This document shows, piece by piece, positions 48,066 through 57,731 of a DNA stretch of 64,000 nt. The stretch is from Achromobacter sp. MYb9. Lineage in GTDB: Bacteria; Pseudomonadota; Gammaproteobacteria; Burkholderiales; Burkholderiaceae_B. The number at the start of each line of letters is the position of its first letter. The first letter of the stretch is position 1. The stretch is from the NCBI RefSeq assembly GCF_002975275.1, contig NZ_PCOQ01000014.1, positions 62,001-126,000 of the forward strand, read 5' to 3'. The notes under the pieces were generated by a model. That model was not told where the DNA came from and made no database searches. It saw only the letters and a program-made list of their open reading frames with translations. The position numbers and the translations under genes are program-made.

Positions 48066-48105
48066 ATTTCCTGGCTTGACCAACCTACCCGCATTCTTCA
48101 CCGCC

Positions 48106-48786
48106 ATGCTCTCGCAACAAGAACTCAAGCAACAAGCCGCCGACGCCGCCCTGGAATTCGTTGAACAGGTCGCCGGCCCGGACGCCATCATCGGCGTGGG
48201 CACCGGCTCGACGGCCGACCTGTTCATCGATGGCCTGGCGCGTTTCAAGGGTCGGATCGCCGGCACGGTGGCCAGTTCCGAACGCAGCGCGGCCCGCCTT
48301 GCCGGCCATGGTCTGAAGGTGCTGGACCTGAACGACGTGTCGACCATGCCGATCTACGTGGATGGCGCCGACGAAATCGACGCCAACCTGCACATGATCA
48401 AGGGCGGTGGCGGCGCGCAGACGCGTGAGAAGATCGTGGCGTCGGTCGCCCAGCGCTTCATTTGCATCGTCGACGAATCCAAGCTGGTCCAGACTCTGGG
48501 CAAGTTCCCGCTGCCGCTGGAAGTCATCCCGATGGCGCGCGAATCGGTGGCGCGCGCCCTGGCGGCCCTGGGCGGCCAGCCGCGCCTGCGCGAAGGCTTT
48601 GTCACGGACAACGGCAATATCATCCTGGACGTGTCGGGCCTGTCCATCACGGATGCGCCGGCGTTTGAAGCCCGCGTGAACAACTTGCCGGGCGTCGTCA
48701 CCTGCGGCCTGTTTGCACTGGCCGGCGCCGATGTGGCATTGTTGGCAACGCAGAACGGCATTCGCCGCCTGGACCGCGCCGCGTAA
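48106..48786 (+). CDS. rpiA: Ribose-5-phosphate isomerase A
   Basis: A 226-residue RpiA, interconverting ribose-5-phosphate and ribulose-5-phosphate. Motifs [22 protein letters not shown] and [13 protein letters not shown] are clear. The ATG at 48106 follows the aidB stop by 40 bp. Housekeeping. Confidence 0.96.
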   Translation: MLSQQELKQQAADAALEFVEQVAGPDAIIGVGTGSTADLFIDGLARFKGRIAGTVASSERSAARLAGHGLKVLDLNDVSTMPIYVDGADEIDANLHMIKGGGGAQTREKIVASVAQRFICIVDESKLVQTLGKFPLPLEVIPMARESVARALAALGGQPRLREGFVTDNGNIILDVSGLSITDAPAFEARVNNLPGVVTCGLFALAGADVALLATQNGIRRLDRAA

Positions 48787-48860
48787 GCCTCCCGGCCCGT
48801 GCGGGGGGAAGGCCGCTCCGTCTGCCTGCCTTGCGGGCGGCGGGGCCTCGATTCATAATC

Positions 48861-48878
48861 CTGTCACACTTGGGTCAT
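48861..48878 (+). promoter_or_regulatory. Pho-box-like direct repeat upstream of phoU
   Basis: CTGTCAC (48861-48867) and GGGTCAT (48872-48878) are spaced exactly 11 bp start to start, like the Pho-box repeats of PhoB. It lies about 83 bases before the phoU start. Confidence 0.45.
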
Positions 48879-48960
48879 AACCTTGCCGGTTGTGCAGGCC
48901 CATCTCGTAATTCTCTTATTTCGGGGCAATGCAATGAGATCAACCACGCAGGGAGCCCGG

Positions 48961-49686
48961 ATGACGGAGCATACAAACAAGCAGTTCGACGCCGATCTGG
49001 AAAGCGTCCGTTCGCAGTTCTTGCAAATGGGCGGCTTGGTGGAAGCCATGATCCAGGAAGCGATCGACGCGCTGGCCACGGGCGACCTGTCGCTGGTGGA
49101 AAAGGTCCGTGAGCGGGAAAAGGAAGTCAACCGCCACGAAGTCGAGATCGACGAAAGCATCAGCCGCATTCTGGCCCGGCACCAGCCTACCGCCATCGAC
49201 TTGCGCATGCTGATGGCCGTGTCCAAGATGCTGACCGACATGGAGCGTTCCGGTGACGAGGCCGAGAAGGTCGCGACCGTCGCCCGCCGTATCCACGAAG
49301 CCGAACTGCGCCACATCCCCGTGATCGAACTGCGCCACATGGCCGCCAATGTGCGCACCATGCTGCACCAGGCGCTGGACGCGTTTGCCCGCCTTGACCC
49401 GATCCAGGCCGCTGCCGTCGTGCGCAGCGACAAGGAAGTGGACAAGGAATGGAAGGGCGCCTTGCGGCACCTGATCACCTACATGATCGAAGACCCGCGC
49501 ACCATCTCGCGCGCCATCGACATGATCTTCATCGCACGCGCGCTGGAACGTATCGGCGACCATGCCAAGAACATGTCCGAACGCGTGATTTACATGGTCA
49601 AGGGCGCTGACGTGCGCCACACCGGCGTGAAGAACACCGAGCGCCTGGCGCGCGGTGACGACGGCACCGAAGAAGACGAGCAGTAG
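48961..49686 (+). CDS. phoU: Phosphate signaling regulator PhoU
   Basis: A 241-residue PhoU with two three-helix repeats. The metal-binding motifs MERSGDEAEK and ERIGDHAKN are intact. It links the Pst transporter and PhoR in phosphate signaling. No pst or phoBR gene is near; the gene stands alone behind a Pho-box-like repeat. GGGAG lies 5 bases before ATG 48961; an upstream ATG at 48934 would add nine residues. Confidence 0.93.
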   Translation: MTEHTNKQFDADLESVRSQFLQMGGLVEAMIQEAIDALATGDLSLVEKVREREKEVNRHEVEIDESISRILARHQPTAIDLRMLMAVSKMLTDMERSGDEAEKVATVARRIHEAELRHIPVIELRHMAANVRTMLHQALDAFARLDPIQAAAVVRSDKEVDKEWKGALRHLITYMIEDPRTISRAIDMIFIARALERIGDHAKNMSERVIYMVKGADVRHTGVKNTERLARGDDGTEEDEQ

Positions 49687-49707
49687 CCGGGCGGGCTGCC
49701 GCGAGGC

Positions 49708-51660
49708 TTACAGCGGCAGCGCGGCGCCCTGGCATAGGCGTGGGTCGGGCACGCCGGGTTTGCCGGCGTCGACGCGGCCTGCCAGCCGGCGTCCAAAAGC
49801 GGGCAGGGCCGGGGCGCTGATTTCCAGGTCGTACCAGCCTTCGCTGCCGGCATATTTGAGTTCCAGCGCGCCGCCGGCCTGCACATGCGCCATGGCGCGC
49901 CAGCCGTCGCCCATGTGGGATTCGACCTTTACGGGTTGCGGCGCATCACTGTGGTTGATCAGCCGCAGGCGCAGGCCCGAGCTTACGGGAACCAGTTGCG
50001 CCTCCAGCATGCCGGCATCCCGCGCGTCACCTCGGAATTGCCGGTGGAAACCGTCGGGCCCCAACAGCCACAGGTCGTAGCGACCGTGGTCGTGCAGCCG
50101 CCAGCCGTCATCCAGCCGCGCGCCTTGGCCCACCGTGTAGCGCCGAGGCGCATGCGCCAGATCCAGGCGGTCGTACACGTGCAGCACGGCGGCCGCGCTG
50201 CCCGGGTTGCGCAGGGTCAGCCGGTAGTGTTCGCCGTCGGCCGTCATGCGGCCCACGGCTTCCAGCGCATAGGGCAGCGGGCAGGCGTGGCGATTGCTGT
50301 CCGGATGGAGCGGGCCCCAGTCGCCGGCGAAATCGAACGCCGACGTCAGGTCGCCCGCGACGGCGCGGCGCCAAGGGCTGATATTGGGTTCAGCCACGCC
50401 GAAGCGGGCTTCAAGAAAGCGGATCACCGAGGTGTGGTCGAACACTTGCGAGTTGACCCACGCGCCACGGCTCCAGGGCGACACCACCAGCATCGGCACG
50501 CGCGGCCCCAGGCCGAAGCCGCGGCCATGCAGGCTGGCGGGGTCGTCGGGGGACGCGGCGCTCGGGCCGTGGCGGGTGTCGTGGTATTCGCCATCCAGCT
50601 CCACCGTGGACAGTCCGCCAGAGCGGCCATCGGCGTGGCGGGCGGGCGGCGCCGGCGGCGGCATGTGATCGAAGAAGCAGTCGTTCTCATCGTAGGTGAC
50701 GAAGAACACGCAACCGCTCCAGACGTCCGGGTTGCGGGTCAGGATGTCCAGCACGCGCTCGGTGTAGGCCCCGCCCTGGCGCGGCGACGACACCTCGGGA
50801 TGTTCGGAATCGGCCGCGGGCGCGACGATCCAGGACAGTTGGGGCAGCGTTCCGTCGTCCACGTCGCGGGCCAGGTCATCCAGCGTGTGCGTGGACAGGC
50901 CGCGATCGCGCAAAGGGGCGTTTTCGGCGCCGCTGGCATGTTCGCGGCGGTACTGCCGGAAGCCGGCCAGCGGGTTGTCGTGGAAATTGTCGGCCATGTC
51001 CTGGTACACCCGCCAGTCCACCCCGGCCGCCTGCAGGCGTTCGGGGTAGGTGGTCCAGGCATAGCCGGCATCGGCCGGGCCCAAGCGATCATAGGTGTTG
51101 ACCAGGGCGGGGCCGCCCGCCTGTCCGAGCGGATCGTTGGTGCCGGTCCACAGGAACAGCCGGTTGGGATTGGTGCCAGCATGCACCGAGCAATGATAGG
51201 CGTCGCAGACCGTGAAGGCATTGGCCAGCGCCGTCTGGAACGGCACGTCGGCGGTGGTGTAGGCGCCCAGCCCCAGGCGGCCCTTGGCAGACAGCCATTG
51301 ATCCATGCGGCCGTCGTTCCAGGCGCGTTGCGCGTCGTCCCAGGTGTGCGGCGTGATGTAGCCCACTGGCGTGCCGCTGGCGTATTCCGGTTGCAGCGCA
51401 TACGGGCGGCACTGCGTATCGCCGTCCGTTTGCGTCAGCACGTTTCCCGAGGCCGTGGGCGCCGGGTGGGGGTCCGCGAAACCGCGCACGCCCGGCAAGG
51501 TGCCGAAATAGTGGTCGAATGACCGGTTTTCCTGCATCAGGATGACGATATGCCGTACATCTTGAAGCGTGCCGGTTTTGCGGTCCGGGGCAATCGCCAG
51601 CGCGCGCGCGATGGACGGCGGCGGTGCGGCGGGAGGGGACAAGCGCGATTCTTCTTTCAT
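49708..51660 (-). CDS. Phospholipase C/acid phosphatase (phosphocholine-specific type) without visible Tat signal
   Basis: A 650-residue member of the PlcH/PlcN/acid phosphatase family. The catalytic motifs VILMQENRSFDHYFGTLPGVRGF, HAGTNPNRL and TYDENDCFFDHMPPP are present, and two C-terminal beta domains (about 455-630) follow. Most homologues start with a twin-arginine signal peptide; here the ATG at 51660 begins close to the mature sequence (SIARALAIAPDRKTG) and no Arg-Arg or hydrophobic helix precedes it. It may be cytoplasmic, truncated, or start from an unrecognised site. Confidence 0.87.
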   Translation of the reverse strand: MKEESRLSPPAAPPPSIARALAIAPDRKTGTLQDVRHIVILMQENRSFDHYFGTLPGVRGFADPHPAPTASGNVLTQTDGDTQCRPYALQPEYASGTPVGYITPHTWDDAQRAWNDGRMDQWLSAKGRLGLGAYTTADVPFQTALANAFTVCDAYHCSVHAGTNPNRLFLWTGTNDPLGQAGGPALVNTYDRLGPADAGYAWTTYPERLQAAGVDWRVYQDMADNFHDNPLAGFRQYRREHASGAENAPLRDRGLSTHTLDDLARDVDDGTLPQLSWIVAPAADSEHPEVSSPRQGGAYTERVLDILTRNPDVWSGCVFFVTYDENDCFFDHMPPPAPPARHADGRSGGLSTVELDGEYHDTRHGPSAASPDDPASLHGRGFGLGPRVPMLVVSPWSRGAWVNSQVFDHTSVIRFLEARFGVAEPNISPWRRAVAGDLTSAFDFAGDWGPLHPDSNRHACPLPYALEAVGRMTADGEHYRLTLRNPGSAAAVLHVYDRLDLAHAPRRYTVGQGARLDDGWRLHDHGRYDLWLLGPDGFHRQFRGDARDAGMLEAQLVPVSSGLRLRLINHSDAPQPVKVESHMGDGWRAMAHVQAGGALELKYAGSEGWYDLEISAPALPAFGRRLAGRVDAGKPGVPDPRLCQGAALPL

Positions 51661-51747
51661 GACTGCATTAATACGGCCAGCAATGTTCGAATCTTAAGCG
51701 CAACGGGGGGCGACGTCTTGGCGATGCGCGCGCGGCGGCCGAAAACA

Positions 51748-51775
51748 CGAAGCCCCTCGCTGACGAGGGGCTTCG
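51748..51775 (-). terminator. Terminator after yggX
   Basis: CGAAGCCCCTCG (51748-51759) pairs with CGAGGGGCTTCG (51764-51775); on the minus strand it is followed by a T-rich stretch (TGTTTTC). Ends the yggX transcript. Confidence 0.75.
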
Positions 51776-51819
51776 AACGGGGTCGCCGATGCCGTCCGGC
51801 ACCGTCGGCGCAGCTGGAA

Positions 51820-52092
51820 TCAGGCCGAGGGCGGGACGTAGCCGTGCGCTTCCACGGTGCCGTCTTCGAACAGAAAGCGTTCCATCTGTTCTTTCAGGTA
51901 TTTGCGTGCGCGGGCGTCGGCCAGGTTCAGGCGGTTTTCGTTGACCAGGCGGGTCTGGATGGCCTTCCATTCTTCCCAGGCTTCCTTGGAAATGCTCTGC
52001 CAGATCTTCGTGCCAAGTTCGCCGGGGTAGGGAGGAAAGTCCAGCCCTTCGGCTTCACGCTTCAATTTCACACAGTTGACGATACGGGACAT
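51820..52092 (-). CDS. yggX: Fe(2+)-trafficking protein YggX
   Basis: A 90-residue YggX/oxidative-damage protection protein. The conserved start [10 protein letters not shown] with C7 and [12 protein letters not shown] are present. It helps protect iron-sulfur clusters. It is followed by its own terminator, downstream of argA on the same strand. Confidence 0.95.
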   Translation of the reverse strand: MSRIVNCVKLKREAEGLDFPPYPGELGTKIWQSISKEAWEEWKAIQTRLVNENRLNLADARARKYLKEQMERFLFEDGTVEAHGYVPPSA

Positions 52093-52131
52093 GGTTCGCT
52101 GCCGGAAAGATAGATAACGGCGTATTTTAAC

Positions 52132-52160
52132 GGGCTTGGCGTCCAGGGGGCGCCAAGCCC
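52132..52160 (-). terminator. Hairpin after argA
   Basis: GGGCTTGGCG (52132-52141) pairs with CGCCAAGCCC (52151-52160). The T tract on the minus strand is weak, so it may be only partly effective. Confidence 0.5.
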
Positions 52161-52198
52161 CTTCAAGCCCTGCGGTCAGGGCCTGATCGACGCGGCGG

Positions 52199-53557
52199 TT
52201 ACAGCTTTTTGATGAAGACCATGCTGTTACGCGAACGGTTGTAGTTGTTCTGCTTTTCGCGGGGCAGGTCGGCCACGCCACCCTGCACGAATCCGCGCTT
52301 GATGAACCAGTGCGAGGTCCGGGTGGTCAGCACGAACAGGCGCTTGGCGCCGGTGGCCCGCGCGCGGGACTCCATGTGGCGCAGCAGAATCTCGCCTTCG
52401 CCGGAGCCTTGCCATTCGGGATGCACGATCAGGCAGGCCATCTCGGCCATCTGCTCGTCGGCGAACGTGTGCAGCGCGGCGCAGCCGTAGATCACGCCGT
52501 CGTGCTCCAGCACCGTGAAGTTTTCCACGTCCCGTTCGATCACGCTGCGCGGGCGCGGAACGAGGGTGCCGTCGGCTTCCAGCGGTTCGATCAGGCTCAG
52601 GATGGCGCCCACGTCGTCGATCGTCGCGGCGCGCAGGTCATCCAGCGTGTCTTCCACCACCATGGTGCCCACGCCGTCGTGGGTGAAGATCTCCAGCAGC
52701 ACGCTGCCGTCCAGCGCGAATGGCAGCAGGTGGGCGCGCGCCACGCCGCGCTTGACGGCCAGCGACGCGTATTGCAGGAAGGCGTGCGTTTCTTCGTCCA
52801 GTTCGCCGCCTGCCAGCAGGGCGTCGGCATCCACGCGGGCCAGTTCGGTGTCCAGCGTGCCGTCGTCGTTCAGCACGCCTTGCGAGCTGGACAGGAAGAT
52901 CAGCTTTTCGGCGCGCAGCGCCACGGCGACGCTGGTGGCCAGGTCTTCCATGGCCAGGTTGAACGCGTCGCCCGTCGGCGAGAAGCCCAGCGGCGACAGC
53001 AGCACCACCGACGAGCCTTTTTCGATGGCGAACTTCAGCGCGTCGATGTCGATCTTGCGCACCTGGCCGGTGTGCTTGTAGTCCACGCCGTCCAACACGC
53101 CAGTGGGGCGGGCCGTCACGAAATTGCCGGAAATGACGCGGATGTGCGCATGCGACATCGGCGTGTTGGGCAACCCCTGGCTGAACGCGGCTTCGATGTC
53201 CAGCCGGATTTCGCCCGCGGCCTCCTTGGCGCATTCCAGCGCGGCGGCGTCGGTCGGCGCCAGGCCACGGTCGAATTGCTGCGTGTACCCCTTCAGGCGC
53301 AGCTGTTCATTGACCTGCGGGCGCGAACCGTGCACCAGCACCAGCCGGATGCCCAGCGACGACAGCAGGGACAGATCCTGCACCAGCGCATTCAGCGCGC
53401 CAGCCTGCACCAGTTCACCACCGAACGCCACCACGAAGGTCTTGCCTCGGAATGCATGCACATAGGGCGCCACGTCTCGAAACCATCGGACGAACTGGGC
53501 GGGTGCGAATTCTGGGGCTTCAAGGGCGGAGACGGTGTCGGGTTCCAGGTCGGGCAT
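52199..53557 (-). CDS. argA: Amino-acid N-acetyltransferase (N-acetylglutamate synthase) ArgA
   Basis: A 452-residue ArgA. The N-terminal amino-acid-kinase domain (about 28-300, with [35 protein letters not shown]) is fused to a C-terminal GNAT acetyltransferase (about 305-450, [22 protein letters not shown]). It starts arginine synthesis by acetylating glutamate. Its promoter -10 may be TATAAT at 53645-53650 on the minus strand. Confidence 0.95.
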   Translation of the reverse strand: MPDLEPDTVSALEAPEFAPAQFVRWFRDVAPYVHAFRGKTFVVAFGGELVQAGALNALVQDLSLLSSLGIRLVLVHGSRPQVNEQLRLKGYTQQFDRGLAPTDAAALECAKEAAGEIRLDIEAAFSQGLPNTPMSHAHIRVISGNFVTARPTGVLDGVDYKHTGQVRKIDIDALKFAIEKGSSVVLLSPLGFSPTGDAFNLAMEDLATSVAVALRAEKLIFLSSSQGVLNDDGTLDTELARVDADALLAGGELDEETHAFLQYASLAVKRGVARAHLLPFALDGSVLLEIFTHDGVGTMVVEDTLDDLRAATIDDVGAILSLIEPLEADGTLVPRPRSVIERDVENFTVLEHDGVIYGCAALHTFADEQMAEMACLIVHPEWQGSGEGEILLRHMESRARATGAKRLFVLTTRTSHWFIKRGFVQGGVADLPREKQNNYNRSRNSMVFIKKL

Positions 53558-53716
53558 GATGTGGGTTGCAAGGTCCTATGAGATCGCGGGACGGCGTGGC
53601 CTTGGGCCTGGCCGCTCGCGCCGCCGGGGGCGGCGCTACGCGGAATTATATGGCCGCAAGGCCCCCTCACCGTTGCAACGCGTGACAGGATTTGTTGCGT
53701 GACGCCCACGCCGCCC

Positions 53717-54391
53717 TCAGTGGCCGGGCAGGTGCCGGTGCTCCAGCCGGCTCAGCAGGCGTACCACCGGCCACAGCAGCACCAGGTAGAACAGGGCGGC
53801 CAGCACGATCGGCGACGGGTTGTAGACCAGCGACTGGGCGTCCCGCGCCACCCGCAGCAGCTCGGGCAGCGCGACGGCGCTGGCCAGCGTGGTCAGCTTG
53901 ACCACTTCAAGCGTGTTGCTGATCAGATCGGGCATGACATTGCGCGTGGCTTGCGGAATCTGCACATGCCAAAGCGTTTGCCAGCTGGACAGCCCGGTCG
54001 ATCTGGCCGCTTCGATCTGGCCGCGCGGCACGCTTTCCAGGCCCGCCCGGAACACCTCGCCGTAATAAGAGGAATTATTCAGCATGAAGCCGATGGCCAC
54101 GGCGAGCAGCTTGGGCAGGTCCATGCCCAGGAACGGCGCGCCGAAGTAGATGAAGATCAGCAGCACCAGCGGCGGCAGCGCTCGGAAAAAATCGATATAG
54201 ACCGCCAGCAGCACCCGCGCCCAGCGCCGCTTGAGCGTGATCGACAGCACGCCGATCAAGAGGCCCGAGGCCAGCCCCACCGGAATCACCATTGCCGACA
54301 GCAACAGCGTGCGGCCCAAGCCTTGCAGCAGGTAGGGCGCGACATTCTTGTAGATATTCAGATTGAAAAAATTCTGCAGGATTTCATCCAT
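53717..54391 (-). CDS. Polar amino acid ABC permease (second subunit)
   Basis: A 224-residue HisMQ-type permease with about five helices; the EAA-like loop ESVPRGQIEAARSTGLSSWQTLWHVQIPQA is near residues 118-147. It is the last gene of the hydantoinase operon, 42 bp after the first permease. Substrate probably an amino-acid-like or hydantoin compound. Confidence 0.92.
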   Translation of the reverse strand: MDEILQNFFNLNIYKNVAPYLLQGLGRTLLLSAMVIPVGLASGLLIGVLSITLKRRWARVLLAVYIDFFRALPPLVLLIFIYFGAPFLGMDLPKLLAVAIGFMLNNSSYYGEVFRAGLESVPRGQIEAARSTGLSSWQTLWHVQIPQATRNVMPDLISNTLEVVKLTTLASAVALPELLRVARDAQSLVYNPSPIVLAALFYLVLLWPVVRLLSRLEHRHLPGH

Positions 54392-54433
54392 GCCATTCCC
54401 CTTGGTCCGTGTAGCCGGCTCGGTGCTTCGACT

Positions 54434-55111
54434 TCAGTGCTTCCACTTGAAGCGCGTTTCGGTCCATCGGCCCAGAATCACCACGGGCAAAAAGATCAGC
54501 AGGCAGGCGATGGCCGCCAGCGTCAGCGGCGTGGCGTTGCCCGCGTTGCTGCTGGCCGATTGCGCGTTGTTGAGCACCTCGCTCAAACCCACCACCGACC
54601 CCAGCGCCGTGCTCTTGGTGATGGCGATGACGCGGTTGGTCAGCGGCGCGACCGTCAGCCGCATGGCTTGCGGCATCACCACATACACCATGCTTTGCAG
54701 CCAGTTCAGGCCCGTCGAGCGGGCGGCTTCGGCCTGGCCGCGCGGCACCGACAAGATGCCGGCCCAGAAGATTTCTTCGGCAAACGCCGCCAGCACCAAT
54801 GACAGCGACAGCCAGCAGGCCATGAAGGCCGACATCGACAGGTTGATGTAGGGAAACGCAAAGAACAGCAGCATGATGACGACCAGCGGCGGCAAGGCGC
54901 GCAGGATGTCGGCAAAGCAGATGATCAGGAAGTTCAGCGGCCGGATGCGCAGCGCGCGCACCACGGCCAGCACCAGGCCCAGCGCCACGCCGGTGGCAGC
55001 CACCGCCACCCCCAGTTGCAGCGTGATCCACATGCCGGACAGGATGTCCGGCAAATATCGCCAGGCGACTTCCGCGTTGAAGAAGGAAAACAGCAGGGCT
55101 TTCAGATCCAT
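54434..55111 (-). CDS. Polar amino acid ABC permease (first subunit)
   Basis: A 225-residue HisMQ-type permease; EAA-like loop LSVPRGQAEAARSTGLNWLQSMVYVVMPQA near residues 118-147. It pairs with the permease at 53717 and follows the ATPase by 21 bp. Confidence 0.92.
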   Translation of the reverse strand: MDLKALLFSFFNAEVAWRYLPDILSGMWITLQLGVAVAATGVALGLVLAVVRALRIRPLNFLIICFADILRALPPLVVIMLLFFAFPYINLSMSAFMACWLSLSLVLAAFAEEIFWAGILSVPRGQAEAARSTGLNWLQSMVYVVMPQAMRLTVAPLTNRVIAITKSTALGSVVGLSEVLNNAQSASSNAGNATPLTLAAIACLLIFLPVVILGRWTETRFKWKH

Positions 55112-55132
55112 GGAATACGTACCGGATGCGCG

Positions 55133-55879
55133 CTAGGCGGCATGTTCCGCCATGCGGGCAAGGAATGCCTGCGTGCGGGGTTGACGGGGGGCGCCAAAGA
55201 CGTCCTGCGGCGGGCCTTGCTCGACGATCACGCCGCCGTCCATGAACACGACGCGGTCGGCCGCCGCTTTGGCGAATCCCATTTCGTGGCTGACCACCAT
55301 CATCGTCATGCCGTCATGCTTCAATTCGCGCATGACGTTCAGCACGCTGCCGACAAGCTCGGGGTCCAGCGCGCTGGTGGGTTCGTCAAACAGCACCACC
55401 TTGGGCCGCAGCGCGAGCGATCGTGCAATCCCCACGCGCTGCTGCTGGCCGCCGGACAATTGGTCGGGAAACGACGATGCCTTGTCGGCCAGGCCGACGC
55501 GGTCCAGCGCCTCCATGCCGCGCCGGTCCGCTTCGGCCCGCGCCAGCTTCTGCACCTTGCGCAACGCCAGCGTGATGTTGGACAGCACCGACATGTGGCG
55601 GTAAAGGTTGAAGTGCTGAAACACCATGCCGATGTTCTGGCGGATGCGGTTCAGCGGGGCGGCGGGCGCCGTGATTTCGTCGCCATCGACATGGATGCTG
55701 CCGGCGGTGGCCTCTTCCAGCCGGTTGCAGCAGCGCAGCAGGCTGCTTTTTCCCGAGCCGGACGGACCGATCATGAAGACCAGTTCGCCCCGTTTCACCT
55801 CCAGGTCGATACCCTTGAGCACCGCGTTGTCGCCGTAGGACTTGTGCAGCCCGGCGATTTTCAGGATGGGAGTGTCCAT
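55133..55879 (-). CDS. Polar amino acid ABC ATPase
   Basis: A 248-residue GlnQ/HisP-type ATPase: Walker A ([10 protein letters not shown]), signature ([11 protein letters not shown]), Walker B ([14 protein letters not shown]). It starts after the binding-protein gene by 29 bp and energises the importer of the hydantoin locus. Confidence 0.95.
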   Translation of the reverse strand: MDTPILKIAGLHKSYGDNAVLKGIDLEVKRGELVFMIGPSGSGKSSLLRCCNRLEEATAGSIHVDGDEITAPAAPLNRIRQNIGMVFQHFNLYRHMSVLSNITLALRKVQKLARAEADRRGMEALDRVGLADKASSFPDQLSGGQQQRVGIARSLALRPKVVLFDEPTSALDPELVGSVLNVMRELKHDGMTMMVVSHEMGFAKAAADRVVFMDGGVIVEQGPPQDVFGAPRQPRTQAFLARMAEHAA

Positions 55880-55908
55880 CGTGTGGCTCCTGGTTTGCGG
55901 GCGTGGGT

Positions 55909-56763
55909 TCAGCTGCAACGCAGTTCGACGGGCGTGGCGTCGTAGCCGGGCAGATCCGGCACGCCCTGGCCCGGCGTGACGGTCACGGCGGCGGCGCCGG
56001 CCGGAGGCGTGAAGCCAAACCACTTCTGCGCAAGCTTGGACACGGTGCCGTCCTGCTTCAGGCACTTCAGGGCGGAAGACACGCGGTTGCGGCCTTCCTT
56101 GTCATCCAGCCGGAACGCCAGCGCCCAGACCAGGCCCGTCTTGATGGTGTAGCTGGTGCGCACGGCGGGGTTCTGCTTGGCGGCCCACGCCGCGACGGTG
56201 TTGCCGGCCAGGTTGGCGTCGGCGCGGCCGGACTGCACCGCCTGCACGGCATCGGCGTTGGACGCATAAACGTCGTACTTGAAGCCGTATTTGGCGGCGT
56301 TGTCGCGCGCCCAGTTCTCGTAGGCCGAGCCTTTGTTGACCGCCAGCTTGCGGCCCTTCAGGTCGTCCAGCCCGGCAATGTCCTTGCCGGACTTGGCGAT
56401 CACGAAGGTGTAGTCCGTGTTCAGGTAACCCTCGGAAAACAACAGTGCGCGGGCGCGCTCCTCGGTGGCCGTGGTGGGCGCCAGCACGAAGTCGTACTTC
56501 TTGGCGTTCAGCCCCGGAATCAGCGCGGCGTACTCGGTTCCTTCGATGGTGATGGTGGTGCCCAACTGCTTGGCAATCGCTTGGCCCAGTTCGATGTTGA
56601 AGCCGTCCAGGCCGCCGCCCAGCTTCGGCATGGCGTGGGGCGCAAAGGTGGCGTCCACGCCCGTCGTCAGGGGTTTGGCGGCATGGGCCAGGCCTGCGCC
56701 GGCCAGCAACAGGGTCAGGCCACAGCGGCTGGCGAATGAAAGGATACGGATGTTGCGGTTCAT
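55909..56763 (-). CDS. Polar amino acid-type ABC substrate-binding protein
   Basis: A 284-residue family 3 binding protein with a signal peptide (about 1-29, ending HAA). The family pattern [52 protein letters not shown] is clear. Its operon context with hydantoinase and carbamoylase suggests a hydantoin, carbamoyl-amino-acid or ureido ligand, which is inference. Confidence 0.92.
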   Translation of the reverse strand: MNRNIRILSFASRCGLTLLLAGAGLAHAAKPLTTGVDATFAPHAMPKLGGGLDGFNIELGQAIAKQLGTTITIEGTEYAALIPGLNAKKYDFVLAPTTATEERARALLFSEGYLNTDYTFVIAKSGKDIAGLDDLKGRKLAVNKGSAYENWARDNAAKYGFKYDVYASNADAVQAVQSGRADANLAGNTVAAWAAKQNPAVRTSYTIKTGLVWALAFRLDDKEGRNRVSSALKCLKQDGTVSKLAQKWFGFTPPAGAAAVTVTPGQGVPDLPGYDATPVELRCS

Positions 56764-56773
56764 GGCGGGTCCT

Positions 56774-57721
56774 TTAGGGAAGAGGCGTCTTGCCCAGCGC
56801 CGGCCCGGCCCCCACGCGCTCAAGAATCAAGCCGTAGTGTTCCGGGCGCCGATGGGCGGCGAAGTTGAAGATGTGTTGCTTGAAGGTGTCTCCCAGGGCC
56901 AGGTCGGCCTGGCAAAAAATCACCTCATCCTCCTCCCCCTGCGCCTGCGCCACGATCTCGCCCGTGGGCGCGACGATGGCTGATCCGGCGATCAGGTGGC
57001 TGCCGTCTTCCACGCCGGCCTTGCCTGCCGCCGCCACCCACACCGCGTTTTGATACGCGGCGGCCTGCAAGCTGAGCAGGTGGTGGAACATGCGCAAGTG
57101 GACCGGTTCATTCCAGTGGATATTCAATGACGGCGTGTTGTATCCCAGCGCCACGACCTCGGCGCCTTGCAGCGCCAGCACGCGCCAGGCTTCCGTCCAG
57201 CGGCGGTCGTTGCACAGACACATGCCGATGCGTGTGCCCAGGGTTTCCCAGACGTTGAAGCCGTCGTTGCCGACTTCAAAGAATTTCTTTTCCAGATGCT
57301 GGAACGGCGCCTGCGGCTTGTGGTCGCTGTGTCCCGGCAGGTGGATCTTGCGATAGCGTCCGACGATGCGCGCGTTCGTGTCGACCAGGATGCTGGTGTT
57401 GAAGCGGCGTCCATCCGACGCGATTTCGGCATAGCCCAGGTAGAAACCAATACCCAGCTCGCGCGCCGTGTCGAACAGGATGCGGGTATCGGGGCCCGGC
57501 ATTTCCTTTTCGAAGTAGCGCGCCACGGCTTCTTCCTCGGTCATCCAATAGCGCGGAAAGAAGGTCGTCAGCGCCAGCTCCGGGAACACCACCAGCTTCG
57601 CGCCGCGCGCATGGGCCTCGCGCATCATGGCCAGCAGCCGGGCCACGGCCTGGCGCCGGGTTTCCTCGGGCTGCACCGGGCCCATCTGCGCGACCGCCAG
57701 GCCAAAGGGACGTTTGCTCAT
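56774..57721 (-). CDS. N-carbamoyl-D-amino-acid hydrolase (nitrilase family)
   Basis: A 315-residue nitrilase-fold amidohydrolase with the Glu-Lys-Cys triad E48 (FPELA), K125 (RKIHLPG) and C170 (CLCNDRRW). The CNDRRW-type context, HHLLSLQAAAYQN and the tail HIFNFAAHRRPEHYGLI closely match the Agrobacterium D-carbamoylase. It would release D-amino acid, CO2 and ammonia from an N-carbamoyl-D-amino acid. It follows the hydantoinase gene by 10 bp. Confidence 0.9.
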   Translation of the reverse strand: MSKRPFGLAVAQMGPVQPEETRRQAVARLLAMMREAHARGAKLVVFPELALTTFFPRYWMTEEEAVARYFEKEMPGPDTRILFDTARELGIGFYLGYAEIASDGRRFNTSILVDTNARIVGRYRKIHLPGHSDHKPQAPFQHLEKKFFEVGNDGFNVWETLGTRIGMCLCNDRRWTEAWRVLALQGAEVVALGYNTPSLNIHWNEPVHLRMFHHLLSLQAAAYQNAVWVAAAGKAGVEDGSHLIAGSAIVAPTGEIVAQAQGEEDEVIFCQADLALGDTFKQHIFNFAAHRRPEHYGLILERVGAGPALGKTPLP

Positions 57722-57731
57722 CGTGTGTTCC

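Noticed and set aside
49885..51522. Plus-strand 545-codon frame opposite the phospholipase gene
   Set aside because: Shadow frame; the minus strand has the phospholipase catalytic motifs.
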